DNA of 23,457 nt. Origin: Pseudomonadota bacterium (lineage in GTDB: Bacteria; BMS3Abin14). The stretch is taken from NCBI GenBank assembly GCA_003229755.1, contig QIFJ01000078.1, forward strand, positions 1 through 23,457, in the 5' to 3' direction. Of this stretch, positions 15,735-21,602 are shown in pieces. The notes under the pieces are model-generated. The model saw nothing but the letters and a program-made list of their open reading frames with translations, had not been told where the DNA came from and ran no database searches. A program made the position numbers and the translations under genes. How positions within the stretch are numbered: position 1 is the first letter of the stretch; every line of letters starts with the position of its first letter.

Positions 15735-15812
15735 GGCCGGGTTTTTGGGTGTAATCACTCGCCTTCGCAACCCCCTTTGAGCTTCGCTTCGTGATTCACC
15801 AAAACCCCGGCC
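15735..15812. repeat. Palindromic element, copy C
   Basis: A 78-bp hairpin of the same family as copy B and in the same orientation. The arms are GGCCGGGTTTTTGGGTG.../...CACCAAAACCCCGGCC, with a 32-nt loop at 15759-15790 that differs from the copy A/D loop by one base. The 5' arm carries one extra T (GTGTAATCAC against GTGAATCAC read from the 3' arm), as in copies A, D and E. The right flank TGATTTGC matches copy B for eight bases only. Confidence 0.88.
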
Positions 15813-15891
15813 TGATTTGCCTTTGGTTATCCATGGTTCCGGCCAGGGTATCGGAGCATCGGGGTGTGGGGGTTATTGGGAATAGGTGATT

Positions 15892-15926
15892 ACTAGAAAC
15901 AAGAAACTAGAAACCAGAAACTAGGT
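15892..15926 (+). repeat. Heptamer-period repeat (ACTAGAA type) before thiE
   Basis: Units ACTAGAA, ACAAGAA, ACTAGAA, ACCAGAA, ACTAGGT, ending 5 bp before the thiE ATG, where a Shine-Dalgarno sequence would be expected. Related to 13631-13665. Confidence 0.75.
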
Positions 15927-15931
15927 CAATA

Positions 15932-16564
15932 ATGGACCTGTCACTATACATACTCACAGACAAGGACCTCTCACTGGGGCGTTCGGATGAGGATGTTGTT
16001 TCCGAGGCTATAAGCGGCGGCGCAACTATTATTCAGTACAGGCATAAGGAGGGTGGAGCCCGCCAGATGATGGATGAAGCCATTATCATAAGGGACGTTT
16101 GCCGGGAATCATCTGTTCCCTTCATTGTAAATGACCGCCTGGATGTTGCCCTTGCAAGCGGCGCGGACGGGGTTCACCTCGGGCAGGACGACCTGGATGC
16201 CGCCTCCGCGAGGAAGATCGCCGGACCGGGTTTTATTATAGGTGTATCGGTCAGATCATCGGAAGAGTGCGTAAGGGCTGAGGATTCCGGCGTCGACTAC
16301 CTTGCGGCAAACGGTATTTTCTTCACATCAACCAAAACCGATCTCGGGGAACCGTTGGGTATAGACGGGCTCAAAGAACTATGCGGCACAACAAAACTGC
16401 CCGTAGTGGCTATTGGCGGTATCAACTCCCGGAACGCGGCGGAGGTGATCAATGCCGGAGCAGATGGTATAGCTGTGATCTCTTACGTTATCAGCCATGA
16501 AGATATTAAGGGTCGCTGTGCTTCCCTCATCGAATCTATTGAAGAGGGAAGGCGGATCAGATGA
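15932..16564 (+). CDS. thiE: Thiamine-phosphate synthase
   Basis: Couples HMP pyrophosphate with thiazole phosphate to form thiamine phosphate. The 210-residue TIM-barrel protein is of standard length. Motifs seen are LYILTDKDLSLGR at the N-terminus, the pyrophosphate-binding IIQYRHKEGG, FIVNDRLDVALASGADGVHLGQDD, FFTSTKTD, and the phosphate-binding VVAIGGINSRNAAEVINAGADGIAVIS. Heptamer repeats occupy the place of a ribosome binding site (the nearest match is the AGGT in ACTAGGTCAATA), so translation initiation may be weak. The stop overlaps the thiL start as ATGA, indicating translational coupling. Confidence 0.95.
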   Translation: MDLSLYILTDKDLSLGRSDEDVVSEAISGGATIIQYRHKEGGARQMMDEAIIIRDVCRESSVPFIVNDRLDVALASGADGVHLGQDDLDAASARKIAGPGFIIGVSVRSSEECVRAEDSGVDYLAANGIFFTSTKTDLGEPLGIDGLKELCGTTKLPVVAIGGINSRNAAEVINAGADGIAVISYVISHEDIKGRCASLIESIEEGRRIR

Positions 16565-17562
16565 AGATCAGGGAGCTCGGCGAATTCGCCTTTATTGACA
16601 GGGTCCTTGCTGCAGCGGGACGTGAAAGAACCCCTGTGGTCCTGGGCATCGGTGACGATGCGTCCATACTCGCTCCTGAACCGGGTCGTGAGCTGGTCGT
16701 CACTACAGACATGCTGATGGAAGGTGTTCACTTCCTCAGGGAATCCACCCCTCCTGAGGATCTGGGATTCAAATCACTGGTGGTCAACCTGAGTGATATT
16801 GCGGCTATGGGTGGCAATCCAATACAGGCATATCTGTCTCTTGCACTGACACCAGGAACTGAAGTTGAGGAGATGGACATGTTCATCAAGGGTTTTCTGG
16901 AGGCCGCGGGGGACAGGGTGCAATTATCAGGCGGGGACACTGTATCCTCACAGGCGGGCTGGGCGATCTCGGTAACCGTGGTTGGAGATGTAAAAGAGGG
17001 GGCCGCCCTCAGACGTGCTGCTGCTGCTGTGGGAGACATAATCTACCTGAGTGGTCCAACAGGTGAATCGGCAGCGGGCCTTGCTTTTCTTCTTGATCAG
17101 TTCTCCTTAAAAGATGTCACAGCCGAACCACTGATTCGGGCCCATAACAGACCTGTGCCGGAACTGGACCTGGGTTCGATCCTTTCTGAATCGGGTCTGT
17201 GCGCCTGTGCTATCGACATCAGCGACGGCCTCCTTCAGGATCTCGGTCATATATGCAGGGCCAGTTCAGTGGGCGCCAGATTATTTCTGGATAAGATACC
17301 GCTGACCGATGAGCTTGTCGAGGCGGCTAAAGCGGCCAATATCGACCCGTACCAGTGGCCTCTTACGGGAGGTGAAGACTATCGGTTGTTGTTCATGATC
17401 CGGGAGAAAAACGTCAAGCTCCTTGAAGAAGCGCTGAAAGGACTGGATTCGCCCATACAGCCCATAGGAATTGTCGAGAAGGGCGAGTCGATCCAACTTT
17501 TTAACAGGGGACGCCAGGTCCCCGTACCGGAAAAAGGTGGCCACGATCACTTCAGAAATTAA
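16561..17562 (+). CDS. thiL: Thiamine-monophosphate kinase
   Basis: ATP-dependent kinase making the active cofactor thiamine diphosphate from thiamine monophosphate. The 333-residue product belongs to the PurM/AIR-synthase fold. The N-terminus carries the conserved GIGDDASIL metal/ATP motif and VTTDMLMEGVHF. LVVNLSDIAAMGG, LSGGDTVSS, CAIDISDGLLQDL and PLTGGEDYRLLF are the other family blocks. The ATG lies in the ATGA overlap with thiE; the 3' end overlaps thiD by 26 bp if thiD begins at its GTG. The length is typical. Confidence 0.95.
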   Translation: MKIRELGEFAFIDRVLAAAGRERTPVVLGIGDDASILAPEPGRELVVTTDMLMEGVHFLRESTPPEDLGFKSLVVNLSDIAAMGGNPIQAYLSLALTPGTEVEEMDMFIKGFLEAAGDRVQLSGGDTVSSQAGWAISVTVVGDVKEGAALRRAAAAVGDIIYLSGPTGESAAGLAFLLDQFSLKDVTAEPLIRAHNRPVPELDLGSILSESGLCACAIDISDGLLQDLGHICRASSVGARLFLDKIPLTDELVEAAKAANIDPYQWPLTGGEDYRLLFMIREKNVKLLEEALKGLDSPIQPIGIVEKGESIQLFNRGRQVPVPEKGGHDHFRN

Positions 17563-18370
17563 TGAAAGAATCCCGGAACACTGCGCGGTACTTATAATAT
17601 CCGCGTCAGACAGCAGCTGCGCTGCCGGGATGCAGGTTGATGTAAGGACCGCTGAGGCCCTCCGAATGCCTGTAAAGTGCGTTCTGACAGCATCCACTGC
17701 CCAGACAGACGCTGGTGTTACATCAGTGGCACCTGTACCCATCGATAATATTGAAGCATCCATTGAGGCGGCTTTTTCTGATCCTCCTGGTATAGGCGCT
17801 GTAAAGATCGGCATGCTTTTCAAAGAGGAGATCGTAAGGGCTGTTTCTGCGGGGATATCGGCTATCACAAAAGTGGGTATCCCGGTCGTTCTGGATCCAG
17901 TGATGAGATCAACAGCCGGTTCGGCCCTGATCCAGGAGGATGGCGCCAGGTCTCTCCTGGAAAGTCTCCTGGCGTCTGTCACCCTCGTAACCCCCAACCT
18001 GGATGAACTGGAGTTCCTCGCACAGACCGCTGGTTTCACCGGCAGCAGTTTAGAGGACAAGGTTAATGCGCTCCTTTCCAGGGGCCCCAGGGCCGTTCTC
18101 GTTACGGATGGTGAAGGGGATAGCAAGGATTGTGAGGACACCCTTTACCAAAGGAGTGAGAGAAATGTATTCAGGCACCCGAGGATATCCGGTCCCACAC
18201 CCAGAGGGACCGGTTGTGCCCTTTCTACCGCTATAGCTGTAAACCTTGCACACGCAAAGCCCATCAGGGAAGCTGTGGGTTCTGGAATAGATTTTACTCT
18301 ATCCCTGATCGAAAACTCGAGAATGGTGGGAAATCAACGGCTTCTATTTCCGTCCAACTCGCGAAAATAG
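17537..18370 (+). CDS. thiD: Hydroxymethylpyrimidine/phosphomethylpyrimidine kinase-like protein
   Basis: Ribokinase-fold kinase expected to phosphorylate HMP and HMP-phosphate. The N-terminal block LIISASDSSCAAGMQVDVRT aligns with the usual GSDSSGGAGIQADLKT but is diverged (Gly-Gly replaced by Cys-Ala). It is followed by TASTAQTDAGV, GAVKIGML, VPVVLDPVMRSTAG and VTPNLDELEFL. The catalytic anion hole is present as PTPRGTGCALSTAIA. About 277 residues from the GTG at 17537, a normal size; the frame is open to 17471 inside thiL, but no other start in frame gives a better N-terminus. Clustering with thiM, thiE and thiL supports the role. The N-terminal divergence leaves substrate scope open. Confidence 0.88.
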   Translation: MATITSEINERIPEHCAVLIISASDSSCAAGMQVDVRTAEALRMPVKCVLTASTAQTDAGVTSVAPVPIDNIEASIEAAFSDPPGIGAVKIGMLFKEEIVRAVSAGISAITKVGIPVVLDPVMRSTAGSALIQEDGARSLLESLLASVTLVTPNLDELEFLAQTAGFTGSSLEDKVNALLSRGPRAVLVTDGEGDSKDCEDTLYQRSERNVFRHPRISGPTPRGTGCALSTAIAVNLAHAKPIREAVGSGIDFTLSLIENSRMVGNQRLLFPSNSRK

Positions 18371-18378
18371 AAGCTGCT

Positions 18379-18406
18379 GCCCCAGGTCCCCAGACCCAAG
18401 ACCCAC
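18379..18406 (+). repeat. Heptamer-period repeat (GACCCAA type)
   Basis: Four units (GCCCCAG, GTCCCCA, GACCCAA, GACCCAC) just after the thiD stop. The units are degenerate but the 7-bp phase is kept. Confidence 0.6.
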
Positions 18407-18430
18407 GTATCATAATAAGGAATAAATGAT

Positions 18431-18508
18431 GGGCGGGGTTCTGGTGAATCACGAAGCGAAGCTAAAAGGGGGTTGCGAAGGCGAGTGATTACACTCAGAA
18501 ACCCGCCC
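18431..18508. repeat. Palindromic element, copy D (core inverted)
   Basis: A 78-bp hairpin whose 32-nt loop (18453-18484) is the exact reverse complement of the copy A hairpin-1 loop, while its downstream flank (18509-18535) matches that of copy B in the same orientation (22 of 27 bases by eye). The stem ends read GGGCGG/CCGCCC instead of GGCCGG/CCGGCC, a paired change that keeps base pairing. Confidence 0.87.
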
Positions 18509-18683
18509 TGATTTGGGGAGAATTCTAAAGATGTTGGTTGTTAGTTGATCAGATTTATAAAACATTGCAAATTTACCAACCCTATAATACCCTTACGATT
18601 CTACTGTTGACTGTTCCCCGGGTCTTTGAGACATTACCGGCCGGTATCAGGACAGCAAGAACTTATGAAAGGAGGACCGAAGC

Positions 18684-18773
18684 TTGGGAAGCGTTGTTAA
18701 GAAACGTCGAAAAAAAATGAGAAAACACAAACACAAAAAGCTACTGGCCCGTAATCGGCACAAGAGGAAGTAG
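18684..18773 (+). CDS. bS22-like / AURKAIP1-COX24 domain micro-protein
   Basis: A 29-residue, extremely basic protein that starts MGSVVKKRRKKMRKHKHKK and ends LLARNRHKRK. This pattern matches the AURKAIP1/COX24 (mS38) domain family and the mycobacterial small-subunit ribosomal protein bS22 (MGSVxKKRRKRM...HRKLLRxTRxxR). The expected role is as a tiny ribosomal small-subunit protein; this is inference from family resemblance. The start is TTG, set by the MGSV motif and by GGAGG at 18671-18675, 8 bp upstream. It lies upstream of, and may be co-transcribed with, the TIGR00725-like gene and miaB. Being very short, it is easily missed by gene callers. Confidence 0.85.
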   Translation: MGSVVKKRRKKMRKHKHKKLLARNRHKRK

Positions 18774-18817
18774 TCCCGTCAATTAGCAACCACCGTGAAG
18801 CATACGAGGTAGGCAGA

Positions 18818-19186
18818 ATGATCGCCGAAGCAGGTGCCGCTCTTGTATGCGGAGGGCTTTCGGGCGTTATGGAGGCAGCCTCAAGGGGAGCGTATGAAAT
18901 TGGCGGCACAACTATCGGCATACTGCCGGGGGATGACAGACATCAGGCGAACCCCTATATATCCATACCTATCCCTTCGGGGATGGGTGTCGGGCGAAAT
19001 GTCCTCATTGTACGGAGTTCCGATGCCCTCATCGCCCTGCCGGGTGGAAGCGGTACACTGTCTGAGATAGCAATTTCGCTAAATATAGGCAAGCCGGTGA
19101 TCGATCTGGGGGAGTGGGGGATCGACGGTACCATTTCGGCAAGTGACCCAGAAGAAGCTGTAAAATTGGCCCTGTCAGGAATCTGA
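18818..19186 (+). CDS. TIGR00725/LOG-like Rossmann protein, N-terminus doubtful
   Basis: Member of the lysine-decarboxylase-like/LOG superfamily. The motifs LVCGGLSGVMEAASRGA (residues 10-26), GVGRNVLIVRSSDALIALPGGSGTLSE (57-83, with the PGGxGTxxE nucleotide-binding signature) and a short C-terminus are clear. From its ATG the product is 122 residues and lacks the first strand (VIGxG...) expected of the family. In-frame sequence before the ATG (SNHREAYEVGR) fits the family. A stretch reading PVIGTRGSSPV, resembling the missing strand, lies in another frame at about 18748-18780. A one-base frameshift or an N-terminal loss is therefore likely. Enzymatic activity is unknown for this subfamily. 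Confidence 0.75.
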   Translation: MIAEAGAALVCGGLSGVMEAASRGAYEIGGTTIGILPGDDRHQANPYISIPIPSGMGVGRNVLIVRSSDALIALPGGSGTLSEIAISLNIGKPVIDLGEWGIDGTISASDPEEAVKLALSGI

Positions 19187-19222
19187 CAGAGTCGGTCTTT
19201 ATTTTACTATGGCGAACAGCAT

Positions 19223-20545
19223 ATGGAAGAGACCGGAAAAGTATTCATAAAGACTTTCGGATGTCAGATGAACGTTTACGACTCCGAGAAAATAATGGCG
19301 TGTCTGGATGACAGGTACATCGAAGCTGCTTCAGCGGATGAAGCTGACCTGATACTGCTCAACACCTGTTCCGTCCGCGGCAAGGCTGAACACAAGGTAT
19401 TCAGTATGATAGGGCGCCTGAAGCCCCTCAAGGACCTGAATCCTGATCTCATTATTGGAGTGGGCGGCTGTGTCGCCCAACAGGAGGGGCAGGGCATTCT
19501 GGACCGTTCTCCCCTGGTTGATCTGGTATTCGGCACCCATAACATAGATGATCTGCCTGATCTTCTCGATGAACGTATAAGCAAGGGAAGGAGAGTATGC
19601 AGGATCAGAGAAGAATCCGATAAAGTCACATCGGCCCAGGTACCGTCGCATGCTGTGATCTCCAAACCCACAAGGCTGGTAACGATCATGAAGGGCTGTG
19701 ACAATTTCTGCGCTTACTGCATCGTGCCCTACGTAAGGGGCAGAGAGATAAGCAGGCCTTCTGTGGAGATCATCAATGAGGCAGAGTCCCTGGTTGAGAA
19801 CGGTGCACTTGAGATAACTCTGCTGGGCCAGAACGTGAACTCCTACAGGGATCCTGGGACAGGCGATGATTTTATTGATCTACTCGAAAAAGTGGACTCT
19901 ATACATGGTCTGTTGCGGCTGAGGTTTGTAACTTCGCACCCGAAAGATTTTTCCATGGAGCTGATCAATGCCATGGCTTCTCTTGAGACGGTCTGCGAAC
20001 ATATACACCTGCCCGTACAGGCGGCATCGAACAAAGTGCTTGAAGGCATGAGGAGAGGCTACACCTCAGATGAATATCAGTCGAAGGTTGCGGCCCTCAG
20101 GGGCGTCATACCGGATGTGGAGCTTACAACCGACATTATTGTTGGTTTCCCGGGTGAAAAGAGGAGTGATTTCGACATGACTATTTCTTTCCTGTCTGAA
20201 ATGAGGTATCAGAACGCGTTTTCCTTCAGGTTCTCGCCGCGTCCCGGTACAGCTGCGGCCCAGCTTGAGGATGATGTGCCAGAGAGTGTTAAAAGGGGAT
20301 GGCTGCCTGAACTGCAGCATCTGCAGAACAAGATAACCGCCCGGAAACATGAAGATCTGGTTGGAAGAGAGGTTGAAGTGCTTGTAGAGAGCACCGGCAA
20401 GAAGGAAAACGGTTTTCTGGAAGGCAGGACCAGGAATAATTTTATAATCCACTTCCCCGGCGGTGAAGATATGATCGGCAGCCTCATAAATGTAAAAGTA
20501 AATCGATCAAGGAAGATCCACCTCGAAGGTGAGGTTGTTAAGTGA
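19223..20545 (+). CDS. miaB: tRNA (N6-isopentenyladenosine(37)-C2)-methylthiotransferase MiaB
   Basis: Radical-SAM enzyme adding a methylthio group to i6A37 of tRNAs. The 440-residue product has the UPF0004 domain with three cluster cysteines: Cys14 (TFGCQMN), Cys49 (NTCSVR) and Cys83 (GGCVAQQEG). The radical-SAM motif is CDNFCAYC (Cys159, Cys163, Cys166), followed by IVPYVRGREISRP, and the C-terminal TRAM domain holds the final 65 or so residues. TFGCQMNVYDSE separates MiaB from RimO and MtaB. Its stop overlaps the next gene as GTGA, so the two are coupled. No strong Shine-Dalgarno sequence is visible before the ATG. Confidence 0.96.
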   Translation: MEETGKVFIKTFGCQMNVYDSEKIMACLDDRYIEAASADEADLILLNTCSVRGKAEHKVFSMIGRLKPLKDLNPDLIIGVGGCVAQQEGQGILDRSPLVDLVFGTHNIDDLPDLLDERISKGRRVCRIREESDKVTSAQVPSHAVISKPTRLVTIMKGCDNFCAYCIVPYVRGREISRPSVEIINEAESLVENGALEITLLGQNVNSYRDPGTGDDFIDLLEKVDSIHGLLRLRFVTSHPKDFSMELINAMASLETVCEHIHLPVQAASNKVLEGMRRGYTSDEYQSKVAALRGVIPDVELTTDIIVGFPGEKRSDFDMTISFLSEMRYQNAFSFRFSPRPGTAAAQLEDDVPESVKRGWLPELQHLQNKITARKHEDLVGREVEVLVESTGKKENGFLEGRTRNNFIIHFPGGEDMIGSLINVKVNRSRKIHLEGEVVK

Positions 20546-21045
20546 ATGAGAATAAGTTCATTGAAGTTATAGTCCACGGTCTGACCGTGGATCCAAACAA
20601 CAACAATCCTATTGTCCTGTTAAGGGAGATGGGCGGAAACAGGGTAGTTCCCATCTGGATAGGTCTGTTCGAGGCAAATGCTATAGCAATGAGCCTTTCG
20701 GGGATGGAACCACCGCGCCCGATGACCCACGATATCCTGCATTCGGTTATTTCTGAAGTGGGCTATTCCGTCGATCGGATAGAGATAACGGATATCAAGG
20801 ACAACACATATTACGCAAAGGTCTACCTTGTATCGGATGAAGGACACATCGAGCTTGATTCACGACCCTCTGATGCAATAGCCCTGTCTGTCAGGGCAAA
20901 GAACAAGATCTATATGAGCAGTACGGTCCTGGATCAATCATCCATAGATATTTCCGCGATACTGGACGCCGGGGACTCCGAGGATAAATGGACCGAGCTT
21001 CTCAAGGAACTGGACCCGGAGGATTATAGTAAGTATAAAATGTAA
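20542..21045 (+). CDS. Bifunctional nuclease family protein (DUF151)
   Basis: A 167-residue member of the DUF151/BFN family, whose characterised plant member has RNase and DNase activity. Family sequence is evident: GGNRVVPIWIGLFEANAIAM (residues 31-50), RPMTHDILHSVI, DNTYYAKVYLV, and the ELDSRPSDAIALSVR block. The GTG start at 20542 overlaps the miaB stop (GTGA). The ATG at 20546 is out of frame. The miaB-BFN adjacency, as I recall it, is seen in many deltaproteobacterial and other genomes. The last 30 residues are acidic and not recognisable. Molecular function in bacteria is largely unknown. Confidence 0.92.
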   Translation: MNENKFIEVIVHGLTVDPNNNNPIVLLREMGGNRVVPIWIGLFEANAIAMSLSGMEPPRPMTHDILHSVISEVGYSVDRIEITDIKDNTYYAKVYLVSDEGHIELDSRPSDAIALSVRAKNKIYMSSTVLDQSSIDISAILDAGDSEDKWTELLKELDPEDYSKYKM

Positions 21046-21058
21046 TGTCTTAAGAGCA

Positions 21059-21145
21059 GTTCCATGTTCCAGGTTCCAAGTTCCAGGTCTATGGAACATG
21101 AGGTGATAATTTTTCACTTGGAACATGGAACCTGGAACATGGAAC
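21059..21145. repeat. Inverted pair of heptamer arrays
   Basis: A plus-strand array GTTCCAT-GTTCCAG-GTTCCAA-GTTCCAG (21059-21086) faces its own complement CTTGGAA-CATGGAA-CCTGGAA-CATGGAA (21117-21144). Positions 21059-21078 pair perfectly over 20 bases with 21126-21145, predicting a long hairpin immediately after the DUF151 gene. No run of T follows, so it is not a classical terminator. Confidence 0.8.
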
Positions 21146-21179
21146 TGATTCTAACAGGGAAAGGTAGCCCTTCCGACAA

Positions 21180-21578
21180 ATGCAGAATCCCAGGCAGGAT
21201 ATCGGAACATCGCTCCCGGCGAATTTATGGCTTCCTCCTGCAGGCATAGCACTCCTCATACTTGTACTTTCATCGATCCCGGGGAAAGCCTTTCCTGCAC
21301 ACCCGGATTTCCTTAACAGCGCCGTACACTTCGGTGAATTTGCGGTATTGAGTTACCTGATAGCCAGAGCCCTTTATCTTTCCTCTAAAACTAAAAAGCT
21401 GAGCAGTCTGCTCATGACCTGCTTTTTTGTTAGTGTGCTTTTCGGAGTAGCAACAGAAGTTTACCAGTTTGCCATCCCTCACAGGCTTTTCGATCCATTG
21501 GACATTCTCGTAGACTCTGTTGGAGCTCTGGCAGGTATATTGGTCTTCTGGGGCTGGGTTAAGGTGCCCGGTACATGA
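21180..21578 (+). CDS. VanZ-like family membrane protein
   Basis: A 132-residue integral membrane protein with about four hydrophobic segments (near 18-36, 48-67, 77-95 and 108-128). The segment FGEFAVLSYLIARAL and the motif ATEVYQF followed by FDPLDILVDSVGALAG match the VanZ family, in which the conserved E-x-x-Q and D-x-x-D-x-x-x-N/D-x-x-G are hallmark features. Some VanZ proteins affect teicoplanin sensitivity, but the function of most members is unknown. The ATG at 21180 has no strong ribosome binding site (GACAA just upstream). It is preceded by the inverted heptamer arrays and followed 24 bp later by the GAF/GGDEF-like gene. Confidence 0.85.
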   Translation: MQNPRQDIGTSLPANLWLPPAGIALLILVLSSIPGKAFPAHPDFLNSAVHFGEFAVLSYLIARALYLSSKTKKLSSLLMTCFFVSVLFGVATEVYQFAIPHRLFDPLDILVDSVGALAGILVFWGWVKVPGT

Positions 21579-21602
21579 AGTCTTTTAATCTGAAATAATC
21601 AA

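Larger units (their letters stand above)
15598..15931. other. Repeat-filled gap between thiM and thiE
   Basis: A 334-bp stretch with no gene. It contains heptamer repeats (15625-15656), a GATTCTAACAGGGATGGAGGGGATGGA stretch (15687-15713) whose first 14 bases recur at 21147, palindromic copy C (15735-15812), a G-rich segment (15853-15882), and a second heptamer array ending just before thiE. Confidence 0.7.
18371..18683. other. Repeat-filled gap between thiD and the bS22-like gene
   Basis: A 313-bp stretch holding a heptamer array (18379-18406), palindromic copy D (18431-18508) with its flank (18509-18535), a short GTTGGTTGTTAGTTG run, and an A/T-rich section (18545-18605) that may contain a promoter for the next gene. 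A 60-codon open frame at 18538-18720 has no recognisable features and runs into the bS22-like gene; I do not call it. Confidence 0.65.

Noticed and set aside
18538..18720. A 60-residue protein upstream of and overlapping the bS22-like gene
   Set aside because: Composition and sequence look non-coding; it overlaps the better supported bS22-like frame and has no Shine-Dalgarno sequence.
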